Shown here: one piece after another, positions 1 through 5,430 of the stretch
Numbering within the stretch: position 1 is the first letter of the stretch
Layout of the letters: each line of letters begins with the position of its first letter
DNA from: Chthoniobacterales bacterium
GTDB lineage: Bacteria; Verrucomicrobiota; Verrucomicrobiae; Chthoniobacterales; UBA10450
Direction: 5' to 3'
Length of the DNA: 5,467 nt
Assembly: GCA_003244125.1 (NCBI GenBank)
Contig: QHBL01000046.1
Coordinates: 1-5,467 of the forward strand
Position numbers and translations under genes: made by a program
The notes under the pieces: generated by a model
What the model was told of the DNA's origin: nothing
The model's input: the letters and a program-made list of their open reading frames with translations, nothing else
Databases searched by the model: none

Positions 1-1
1 T

Positions 2-1267
2 TTTCCCCTCTTAGGTTCAAACGGCGTAAATGGCGTCATCGAATTGTTCACGGACGAGAAGATCACGCCGGACGACGACCTGTTGCGATTGGTCGAGGCT
101 TTAGGCATTCAGGTCGGTCTTTATATACAACGTGAGCGCACGGAGGAAGAGCTGCTCCGGCAGAAAGAAGCCGCCGAAAAGGCGAACCAGGCGAAGGACC
201 GCTTCCTGGCTGCGTTGAGCCACGAGCTGCGGACGCCTCTTAACCCAGTGCTGATGTGGGCTTGCGCGGCTTCGCATGCCAACGACATCACCCCGGAGTT
301 GAAAGAGGGTTTGCAGATGGTCTGCCGCAATATCGAGATGGAGGCGCGGTTAATTGATGACCTGCTTGACCTCACCCGCATCGCGCGCGGTAAGCTAAAA
401 CTCAAGCTTCAGCCTTCTCCTGCGGACACATTGCTCGAACACGCGCTTGAGATCGTGCGGAGCCAGCTAACGACAAAGAGCCTGCACCTTTCAGTCGACC
501 TTCAAGCGAGCAATCACCGGATCATGTGCGACCCGACGCGCATGGAGCAGGTGTTTTGGAATCTGCTTAAAAACGCCTGCAAGTTTACGGAGGAAAACGG
601 CGAAATCGTGGTGCGATCGTACGACTCAGCGCCGGGTACGGTGGCATTCGAGATCAGCGACACGGGGACGGGAATCGATGCAGAGGTGATGCCGAAACTA
701 TTCACTCCTTTCGAGCAGGGAGCCGACAGTGGCGAAGGCTTGGGGCTTGGCCTCGCGATCTGCAGGGCCATTGTCGAAATGCATCATGGGACGATCAGAG
801 CTGCAAATCGCCCAGCAGGCCGTGGCGCGGTGTTCACGGTCGAGCTGAGCACGGTCGTGGATCAAAGGATCGGTGCGCCGGTTGAAAAGGAACCGGCCAC
901 GATTTCGCATCGGAAGTTACACATTCTGATCGTGGAAGATCACGAGCATACCGCGGCCGTGATGAGCAAAATCCTCCGACATCATGGACATGACGTTATG
1001 ACCGCATCGACGGTACGTGGCGCGTCCGACATATTGCGCGCCAAACCTCTCGATCTACTTGTTAGCGACCTCGGTCTTCCGGACGGAAATGGTTTCCAGG
1101 TTATGCGCGAGCTTTCGAGAATCAGTGATGCCAAAGGTATAGCCATTAGCGGCTATGGTATGGAAGAAGATGTTGAACGCAGCCACCGTGCGGGTTTCTC
1201 AGCGCATCTGACAAAGCCGATCGACGTAGAGAAACTGCGGGAGGCGATTCTGCAGGTCACAGCTTAG
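2..1267 (+). CDS. GAF-linked hybrid sensor histidine kinase with C-terminal receiver domain (5' end outside window)
   Basis: The reading frame is open from base 2, so the gene starts upstream; the TTG at 44 is an internal Leu codon, not a start. The first ~45 codons look like the end of a GAF domain (GVIELF, LVEALGIQVGLYIQR). A charged linker (134-205) leads to a HisKA domain whose H-box SHELRTP carries the phospho-accepting His at 221-223. The X-region reads RLIDDLLDLTRIARGKL. The HATPase domain (about 530-853) has an N-box (NLLKNACKF), a G1 box (DTGTG), an F box (FTPFEQG) and a G2 box (GLGLGLAIC), so it should be active. The receiver (about 914-1255) has acidic-pocket ED, phospho-acceptor Asp in SDLGLPDG (1067-1069), Ser in AISG and Lys in LTKP. 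It is expected to autophosphorylate on His and pass phosphate to its own receiver and perhaps onward. No transmembrane segment or DNA-binding domain is visible here, and the GAF fragment is too short to suggest a ligand. No partner regulator lies nearby. Confidence 0.95.
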   Translation, partial: FPLLGSNGVNGVIELFTDEKITPDDDLLRLVEALGIQVGLYIQRERTEEELLRQKEAAEKANQAKDRFLAALSHELRTPLNPVLMWACAASHANDITPELKEGLQMVCRNIEMEARLIDDLLDLTRIARGKLKLKLQPSPADTLLEHALEIVRSQLTTKSLHLSVDLQASNHRIMCDPTRMEQVFWNLLKNACKFTEENGEIVVRSYDSAPGTVAFEISDTGTGIDAEVMPKLFTPFEQGADSGEGLGLGLAICRAIVEMHHGTIRAANRPAGRGAVFTVELSTVVDQRIGAPVEKEPATISHRKLHILIVEDHEHTAAVMSKILRHHGHDVMTASTVRGASDILRAKPLDLLVSDLGLPDGNGFQVMRELSRISDAKGIAISGYGMEEDVERSHRAGFSAHLTKPIDVEKLREAILQVTA

Positions 1268-1740
1268 CCTAACCTGCGAATCGAAGTTGATCGGGATGCG
1301 CTTTGCAAGGGGACGCGGGAAGCAGTTGACGCGAACACAAACGTAGGGACAGAACTTTGATCAAAGTCAGGATTTGGGCAAAGCCCCCGGTATGTCCGCT
1401 ATTACTCAGAATCGGGTAAAGAGCCGCCCGAGCAGCGTCACCATTTCTCTCCACTGCGCGACGCTCAAACAGATACGTGCGAAGCGAATCACAAGATGAG
1501 GTTGGTTGATTCCGGTTGCTTGGGCTTCCCCGGGCAGTGCTTTGGCAGGTGTTACTTATGGCCATTCACCGGCGTACTGTCCCAATTCCACGCGAGGTTA
1601 CGAGGAGAGTGCTTCTTTACCCCAGCCACGCCCGATGTATTTAATGGGACGCGGCCTTCCTGCCACGGCGCGCGGTTTGGTCGCGCTACTTTGCCGACTG
1701 TGCTTCCCAATCTCGACATTTCGCGTGTCAAAACTGAAAG
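1268..1740. other. Intergenic stretch without recognisable gene
   Basis: These 473 bp follow the kinase stop codon. Several frames are open for 90-107 codons on either strand, among them a minus-strand ATG frame at 1269-1565, but none resembles a family I recognise and they overlap one another. The compositions (rich in Arg, Ser, Cys and Pro) look like shadow translations. There is a perfect 14-bp palindrome at 1354-1367 and a small GGGC-AAA-GCCC stem at 1377-1387 without a following T-run, so no convincing terminator for the kinase is seen. Given the two pseudogenes to the right, this may be older gene debris, but the sequence does not show what it was. Confidence 0.5.
1354..1367. repeat. 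Perfect 14-bp palindrome ACTTTGATCAAAGT
   Basis: ACTTTGATCAAAGT reads identically on both strands and lies 87 bp after the kinase stop codon. It could be a dimeric regulator site, but no promoter or intact gene start lies close by, so chance is also plausible. Confidence 0.4.
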
Positions 1741-1913
1741 TTACAGGGTGTCCGTGTCTGTGGCGCGTTAGCGATATCAGGATCAGTCACGCCGGTCGGG
1801 GGCGTGACAGTCGCCGTATCCGGGATTGAACCGGTGGCAGAGGCACTAATTCTGCCAGTAGCTTTATGGGTGATCTTCCTTGCCACCGGCATGTTGACGG
1901 TGTTGCTGATATT

Positions 1914-1957
1914 GCCGCTTCCGCTCGCAGTGAATCCGGAAGCTCCGCCGCCCTGGG
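1914..1957. repeat. 44-bp direct repeat, copy 1 (inside DUF11 remnant)
   Basis: This stretch matches 2427-2470 at 41 of 44 positions. Both copies encode GGGASGFTASGSG on the minus strand, so this is the internal repeat of the ancestral DUF11 protein and not a mobile element. Confidence 0.85.
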
Positions 1958-2426
1958 TTGCGGTATAGGTCACGCCCGTGAAGGTGCTCGGGAAGCTATC
2001 CCGGATGATTGAGAGGTAACATTGCTCGGCCCTGCGTTTGTTACCACAATAGTATAGGTGTTTTGCGTGCCGGCAACAGCGGCTGCTTTCCCATCCGTAA
2101 TTGTGACCTTCAGATCCGCTTTGAACGCGATCGTATCGGAGTCTGTTGCACTGTTGTTTGCAGTGTTCGGATCGTTTACTCCTTGTGGCGCAGTTACTGT
2201 AACGGTGTTTGAAAGAGTGCCGCTAGCAGTGGAGCTGAGCTTCCCTTTAACCGTGTAGGTGATCTTGCTCGCGGGGGGTATCGTAACCACATCATTAATG
2301 TTGCCGGATCGAATACTACAGTGTCTTGCAACGTGTAGCTCTGCGCGCTATAAGGAGCCGCATAGAGCCATGTGGGGACAATCTGTGCCAGTATCAATAG
2401 ATATTCCGCATTTCTTGCCGTTCGTA

Positions 2427-2470
2427 GCCGCTGCCGCTCGCAGTGAATCCGGAGGCTCCGCCGCCTTGGG
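2427..2470. repeat. 44-bp direct repeat, copy 2 (inside DUF11 remnant)
   Basis: This is the partner of 1914-1957, with three mismatches. After correcting for the 124-nt unalignable block at 2306-2426, the spacing between copies is about 390 bp, or about 130 codons, as expected for one DUF11 repeat unit. Confidence 0.85.
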
Positions 2471-2532
2471 CCGACGACCAGAGTTAACCGGTAAGTGTGT
2501 CATTCGGGTAAACCCCCCATATGGCTGAGCTA

Positions 2533-2835
2533 TTAGCGAAAAGGTAGGGCGGATTTTCGCCAATTCTGCTCATACCTGCCAGTGGCAGCGTCACGGATAG
2601 CTAACAGGTTTTCAGCATTGTTAGCTTCTGCCGCCTTCGTGAACTTAAGGAGCCAGTCAGCACAGTTCGGTTATCAATCACCATGATCTTGTTGTGCGTG
2701 ATTGCTGCGAATCGATGTAGGTTTCGACATCCTCATGCGCGAGGAAGTCTGCCGCCGAATACTTTGCGCCACGATTGGCGTGTCCTTTACGCCTTTGCGT
2801 GTTTGCTTCCACGAGTGCTTCGCAATCGCACCATG
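2533..2835 (-). pseudogene. Decayed phospholipase D-type nuclease (single HKD motif)
   Basis: Joining frames on the minus strand recovers much of a Nuc-like phospholipase D-superfamily protein. The pieces are AIA (2821-2829); after a frameshift, ALVEANTQRRKG and KYSAADFLAHEDVETYIDS (2818 to about 2708); after a second frameshift near 2700-2707, AITHNKIMVIDNRTVLTGSL (2705-2646); and after a third near 2644-2650, FTKAAEANNAENLLAIRD then RYEQNWRK, ending at TAA 2533-2535. The HxKxxxxD catalytic signature is intact at 2673-2696 (HNKIMVID). In this family two such protomers dimerise to hydrolyse phosphodiesters, commonly DNA. The N-terminal third, including any signal peptide, is not recognisable; a stretch around 2840-2880 may be a remnant but I cannot align it. 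Three independent frameshifts make expression of a working enzyme very unlikely. The family assignment is by motif recognition, not by a search. Confidence 0.85.
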
Positions 2836-2976
2836 ATCACTGAGCTAACCGCCCCGGAAGTGTGTGACCGCTGCGTCTCGCGCACAATTTGTCACGACCG
2901 CGAGTCGTGTCCACCGCTGCTTGCGCGACTTCACGTTTGGGTTTGCCACTGTGCTCAGCTTAATTAACGTCTTCCG
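2836..2976. other. Gap upstream of lipoprotein gene, possibly 5' debris of the nuclease pseudogene
   Basis: These 141 bp should hold the 5' end of the minus-strand nuclease and the promoter of the plus-strand lipoprotein. The minus strand shows a short FRGG-like stretch followed by a stop near 2846, which might derive from the nuclease N-terminus, but this is weak. An AT-rich patch (TTAATTAA, 2960-2967) lies just before the lipoprotein start. I could not assign convincing -35 and -10 boxes. Confidence 0.35.
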
Positions 2977-3534
2977 ATGAAATTTAAATTGATGGCTCTC
3001 TTTTGTGGGAGCGTGTGCCTGAGCTCCTGCGCGACGGTCATGCGCGGCTCTCATGAGAGACTCCAGGTGCTTAGCACGCCTCCCGGCGCGAATGTTACTC
3101 TCTCCAGTGGGGAAACCGGGGTGACGCCAGTCTCCTTCACCAAATTACGACGCGATAGCTTTCAAGTAACGATCAACAAACCAGGCTACCTTACCCAGAC
3201 CGTGTACGTGGAAAGTCGTGCCTCGGGTTCGGGCGTAGCTGCTACCGCGGGCAGTGTCGCGCTCGGTGGCCCCATCGGCGTGGCGGTCGATGCAGGGACG
3301 GGTGCGTGGAATTCGTTGTATCCTAATCCTGTGTCGATCCAGCTCGCGCCCGCGCCCCTCGATCCCCAGGCCGCGCGCAAGCTGCGCCGAAGCAAGTACG
3401 CGCTCGGTCTTCCCGCTGATCAACCAGGCATGCTGCGCAGCCCTTATACGCAGCGACTCTATGATGTGCGCCAGGTGCCGCATGGCACCCTGGTGCATGA
3501 TGTAGATGTGGACAAGCTGTTCATTAATCCATAG
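2977..3534 (+). CDS. PEGA-domain lipoprotein
   Basis: The 185-residue product begins with a short signal sequence (MKFKLMALFCGSVC) followed by a lipobox LSSC, giving lipidation at Cys18 and anchoring in the cell envelope. Residues about 29-81 fit a PEGA domain: LSTPPGANV, then GVTPVSF, a basic stretch, and INKPGYLTQTV. A Gly/Ala-rich hydrophobic stretch (residues 84-110, ending in VAVDAGTGA) follows, as in many small envelope lipoproteins that start CAT(I/V) and have a PEGA core plus a glycine-rich segment. The C-terminal tail from residue 131 is basic and ends SPYTQRLYDVR and HGTLVHDVDVDKLFINP, which I cannot assign to a domain. The ATG at 2977 is chosen because it gives the proper lipoprotein signal, although no clear Shine-Dalgarno precedes it. 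The specific role is unknown; PEGA domains are thought to be surface or wall-associated. The next gene starts 26 bp downstream on the same strand. Confidence 0.85.
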   Translation: MKFKLMALFCGSVCLSSCATVMRGSHERLQVLSTPPGANVTLSSGETGVTPVSFTKLRRDSFQVTINKPGYLTQTVYVESRASGSGVAATAGSVALGGPIGVAVDAGTGAWNSLYPNPVSIQLAPAPLDPQAARKLRRSKYALGLPADQPGMLRSPYTQRLYDVRQVPHGTLVHDVDVDKLFINP

Positions 3535-3559
3535 CTCGTTAGGTCGAACCAGGACGAGC
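3534..3559 (+). promoter_or_regulatory. Inverted repeat covering the ribosome binding site of the MaoC-like gene
   Basis: GCTCGT (3534-3539) pairs perfectly with ACGAGC (3554-3559), and GGT/ACC (3542-3544 / 3548-3550) can stack inside. The AGGA at 3551-3554, six bases before the ATG at 3561, is the likely Shine-Dalgarno and would lie at the base of this hairpin. The stem starts in the last base of the lipoprotein stop codon, so translation of the upstream gene could open it. This is an inference from pairing only; the stem is short. Confidence 0.4.
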
Positions 3560-3560
3560 A

Positions 3561-4010
3561 ATGGGGGCACGCGCCTTTGAAGATCTTCCCAGCGGGACGC
3601 GCCTCGTTTCTTCGACGTATCTAGTTACAGCTGACGCCATCAAGTGTTTCGCCTGCGAGTTTGATCCCCAGCTCTTTCATCTCGATGACGACATCGCCTC
3701 GAACACCGCCTTTCGCGGTCTTGCCGCGAGCGGATGGCATACGGCGGCAATCTCGATGCGACTGTTCGTCGACACCATGGATGTGTCCGGCGGCATCATC
3801 GGCCTCGGTGTGGATGAATTACGCTGGCCTTACCCGGTGCGCGCCGGAGATGAATTGCGAGTCGAAATAGAAGTAACCGAAGCGCGAGAATCCAAATCAC
3901 GCCCGGAGCAAGGCATCATCCGGGTGCGGAACGTGACGAAGAACCAGCGCGGCGAGGTTGTGCAGTCTTTCAGCGCGAACGCCATGTTGCCGCGTCGCGA
4001 TGCGTTGTAG
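3561..4010 (+). CDS. MaoC-like hot-dog acyl dehydratase
   Basis: The 149-residue product has the length of a single hot-dog domain. The hydratase signature is at residues 34-41, FDPQLFHL, with the catalytic Asp35 and His40 spaced as in (R)-specific enoyl-CoA hydratases. FRGLAASGWHTAAISMRL (residues 51-68) is the typical segment after the signature that lines the active site. The second half has the strand pattern of the fold (GVDELRWPYPVRAGDELRVE and GIIRVRNVTKNQRGEVVQSF). It probably hydrates or dehydrates an acyl-CoA thioester in the cytoplasm, but the substrate cannot be told. The Asn usual in the DxNPxH motif is Gln here, as in many MaoC-like proteins. ATG at 3561 is preceded by AGGA at good spacing. 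The stop codon TAG (4008-4010) forms part of the GTAG of the REP-like element that begins at 4002, so the gene end coincides with that repeat. Confidence 0.9.
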   Translation: MGARAFEDLPSGTRLVSSTYLVTADAIKCFACEFDPQLFHLDDDIASNTAFRGLAASGWHTAAISMRLFVDTMDVSGGIIGLGVDELRWPYPVRAGDELRVEIEVTEARESKSRPEQGIIRVRNVTKNQRGEVVQSFSANAMLPRRDAL

Positions 4011-4153
4011 CTGCCGTCCCTCCTCGGCGGCATTTGCAGCGGGGTGATTTCGTGCCGGAATCTGGCGCATTCCGGATGTGATACGCTCAACCTTTATTAC
4101 GGCTTCCGGGTTGCCGCGCCATCTGCCGCCGGGGACAGCGGCAGCTACAACGC
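4002..4153. repeat. REPIN-like element: two inverted REP-type hairpin sequences
   Basis: A perfect 15-bp inverted repeat bounds the element: GCGTTGTAGCTGCCG (4002-4016) and CGGCAGCTACAACGC (4139-4153). Each arm carries GTAG followed by a short GC-rich hairpin. The left hairpin is GCTGCCG with CGGCGGC (4010-4016 / 4024-4030, one G-T pair); the right one is CTGCCGC with GCGGCAG (4123-4129 / 4138-4144, 8-nt loop). Read in the same orientation, the arms also share CGGCGGCA after the loop, so the two copies extend about 30 nt. A third hairpin, CCGGAAT/ATTCCGG (4055-4061 / 4069-4075), sits near the centre. GTAG plus a palindrome, in inverted pairs between convergent genes, is the hallmark of REP sequences mobilised by RAYT transposases. 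The element may also act as a two-way transcription terminator. No RAYT gene lies in the window. Confidence 0.75.
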
Positions 4154-4210
4154 TCGGGATAAGTGGCGGACCTTGACAGAATTCGGCTGCAGCAGGTGGC
4201 AGGCAGAAAA

Positions 4211-5200
4211 CTACTTGCCTAGCAACTTCATCATCGCCTCCGGATACCTCGAACCGGTCGCCACATCCTTCGGCATGATCTCATCGATGCGCTCCAGATC
4301 ACCCAACGTAAGTGTGACATCGAGCGCGCCGAGATTCTCGCGAAGATACTGCCGCCGTTTCGTTCCAGGAATGGGCACAATGTTCTCTCCTTGCGCCAGC
4401 ACCCAGGCCAGAGCCAGCTGCGCCGGAGTGCAATTCTTCTCGCGCGCCACTTCGGTGACGCGGCTAACGAGATCAAGATTGCGCTGAAAGTTTTCTCCCT
4501 GGAATCGTGGCGCGGTGCGGCGGTAATCATCGGCCGGCAGATCGTCAAAGCTTTTGATTTGGCCGGTCAGGAATCCGCGGCCGAGCGGCGAGTAGGGGAC
4601 GAAACCGATGCCGAGCTCACGGCAAGTCGCGAGCACGCCTTCCTCGGGGTCGCGCGTCCAGAGTGAGTATTCCGATTGCACAGCAGTGATGGGATGCACG
4701 GCATGGGCGCGGCGGATGGTTTCCGGCGCGGCTTCGGAGAGGCCGAGGTAACGCACTTTGCCCGCGCCCACCAGGTCAGCCATCGCGCCCACCGTCTCCT
4801 CGATTGGCGTATCGGGATCGACGCGGTGCTGATAATATAGATCGATGCAGCTAACGCCCAACCGGCGAAGACTGCCATCACAGGTTTGTTTAACGTAATC
4901 GGGTTTGCCGTTGATGCCGCGGAACTGCGGCTTACCAGGCTCGCGCACGATCCCGAACTTGGTCGCGATGACAACACTCTCGCGTTTCCCCCGAAGCGCT
5001 CGACCAAGCAGCTCCTCGTTAGTGTACGGTCCGTAAATGTCGGCCGTGTCAAAAAAGGTCACGCCCATTTCCACCGCGCGATGGATGGTGGCGATCGATT
5101 CGTTGTCGTCGCGGCCGCCATAAAATTCCGACATGCCCATGCAGCCGAGGCCGATGGCGGAGACGAGTGGTCCGCCGCGCCCAAGTTTTCGTTGTTTCAT
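4211..5200 (-). CDS. Aldo/keto reductase
   Basis: The 329-residue product is a complete (beta/alpha)8-barrel NAD(P)H-dependent oxidoreductase that reduces aldehydes or ketones in the cytoplasm. It begins [20 protein letters not shown]. The catalytic tetrad is visible: Asp51 and Tyr56 in DTADIYG, Lys81 in ATKFG and His125 in YYQHRVD. GLSEAA (153-158), [15 protein letters not shown] (174-188), [11 protein letters not shown] (203-213) and the C-terminal [16 protein letters not shown] (277-292, cofactor phosphate region) are typical of the class that includes the YakC-like (AKR13) enzymes. The substrate is unknown. The start is set at ATG 5198-5200 because the conserved N-terminus begins there. 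An upstream in-frame ATG at 5341 would add 47 residues that merely translate an intergenic repeat. No strong Shine-Dalgarno is seen. The gene converges on the MaoC-like gene across a 200-bp gap. Confidence 0.93.
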   Translation of the reverse strand: MKQRKLGRGGPLVSAIGLGCMGMSEFYGGRDDNESIATIHRAVEMGVTFFDTADIYGPYTNEELLGRALRGKRESVVIATKFGIVREPGKPQFRGINGKPDYVKQTCDGSLRRLGVSCIDLYYQHRVDPDTPIEETVGAMADLVGAGKVRYLGLSEAAPETIRRAHAVHPITAVQSEYSLWTRDPEEGVLATCRELGIGFVPYSPLGRGFLTGQIKSFDDLPADDYRRTAPRFQGENFQRNLDLVSRVTEVAREKNCTPAQLALAWVLAQGENIVPIPGTKRRQYLRENLGALDVTLTLGDLERIDEIMPKDVATGSRYPEAMMKLLGK

Positions 5201-5260
5201 AGAATCGTTGAGCTCGCACCGAGCCCGGCGCTTTTCTTCAATACGGCGGGCTGGGGCCAT

Positions 5261-5299
5261 TGTCATCCCGAGTCGCGCAAACGGCGAGGGACCTCGCAA
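5261..5299. repeat. Intergenic GTCATCCCGAG-type repeat, copy 1
   Basis: The sequence runs TGTCATCCCGAGTCGCGCAA and then ACGGCGAGGGACCTCGCAA. This is recognisable as a kind of short dispersed intergenic repeat, seen in many soil bacterial genomes, of the form GTCATCC-GAG ... CGA(A/G)GGA-CTCGC. A small TCGC/GCGA stem forms its core. Read through on the minus strand it gives the ...SPFARLGMT... peptide that often contaminates start calls. Confidence 0.6.
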
Positions 5300-5369
5300 C
5301 AGGATTACACGATGCAGAGCCCATCGTTGTCCGCTCAGCATTAGAACTGAAATAACGCACCAGCCGCGC

Positions 5370-5418
5370 TGTCATCTGAGCGCCAGCGAGTCGCCCAGCT
5401 GTAGCGAAGGGAATGACG
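5370..5418. repeat. Intergenic GTCAT...ATGAC repeat, copy 2
   Basis: It begins TGTCATCTGAGCGCCAGCGA and ends GTAGCGAAGGGAATGACG, with GTCAT (5371-5375) and ATGAC (5413-5417) as inverted ends. It shares its head (TGTCATC...GAG) and the CGA-AGGGA tail motif with the copy at 5261-5299 in the same orientation, so both seem to belong to one diverged repeat family. Confidence 0.55.
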
Positions 5419-5430
5419 CATCACACAACG

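Larger units (their letters stand above)
1741..2483 (-). pseudogene. Decayed DUF11-repeat surface/secreted protein
   Basis: The minus strand carries parts of at least two DUF11-type beta-sandwich repeats, which are common in large secreted or surface proteins. From 2305 down to about 2010 it reads GNINDVVTIPPASKITYTV, then TLSNTVTVTAPQGVNDPNTA, NNSATDSD, ADLKVTITDGK and TYTIVVTNAGPSNVTS. A frameshift at about 2006-2012 moves the next part (IRDSFPSTFTGVTYTATQGG, GASGFTASGSGNISNTVNMP, TATVTPPTGVTDPDIAN) to another frame. A second frameshift at about 1762-1768 leads to ATDTDTL and a stop at 1741-1743. An earlier repeat fragment (WSSAQGGGASGFTASGSG, 2427-2483) has an in-frame stop just upstream at 2484-2486 and is separated from its natural continuation by 124 nt that do not align to the repeat. 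No signal peptide or anchor is left. It should not produce a functional protein. The DUF11 assignment is confident; the parent protein is unknown. Confidence 0.85.

Noticed and set aside
121..910. Minus-strand open frames of 70-94 codons across the kinase
   Set aside because: They are antisense shadows of a strongly supported histidine kinase with all its catalytic boxes.
1269..1565. Minus-strand ATG open frame of 98 codons after the kinase
   Set aside because: No recognisable domain, no ribosome binding site, and a shadow-like composition; it is noted only within the featureless region.
1496..1829. Two overlapping plus-strand open frames of 91 and 107 codons
   Set aside because: They overlap each other, resemble no family, and run into the antisense of the DUF11 remnant.
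1914..2470. Two near-identical 44-bp copies considered as a CRISPR or mobile repeat
   Set aside because: There are only two copies, about 500 bp apart, and both encode the same DUF11 segment; this is a protein internal repeat.
2599..2626. 8-bp inverted repeat AGCTAACA/TGTTAGCT with a 12-nt loop
   Set aside because: It lies inside the decayed nuclease coding sequence (EANNAENLLAIRD) and has no T-run on either side, so it is probably chance.
2683..2967. Plus-strand open frame of 94 codons rich in Cys and Arg
   Set aside because: It is largely antisense to the nuclease pseudogene and shows no domain.
3484..3495. GCACC-CT-GGTGC short inverted repeat
   Set aside because: It lies within the lipoprotein coding region and is too short with too small a loop to be meaningful.
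5201..5341. In-frame N-terminal extension of the aldo/keto reductase from ATG 5341
   Set aside because: The extra 47 residues translate an intergenic repeat ([12 protein letters not shown]), and the conserved AKR N-terminus begins at the ATG at 5200.
4886..5344. Plus-strand open frame of 152 codons
   Set aside because: It is antisense to the well-supported aldo/keto reductase and has no recognisable family.
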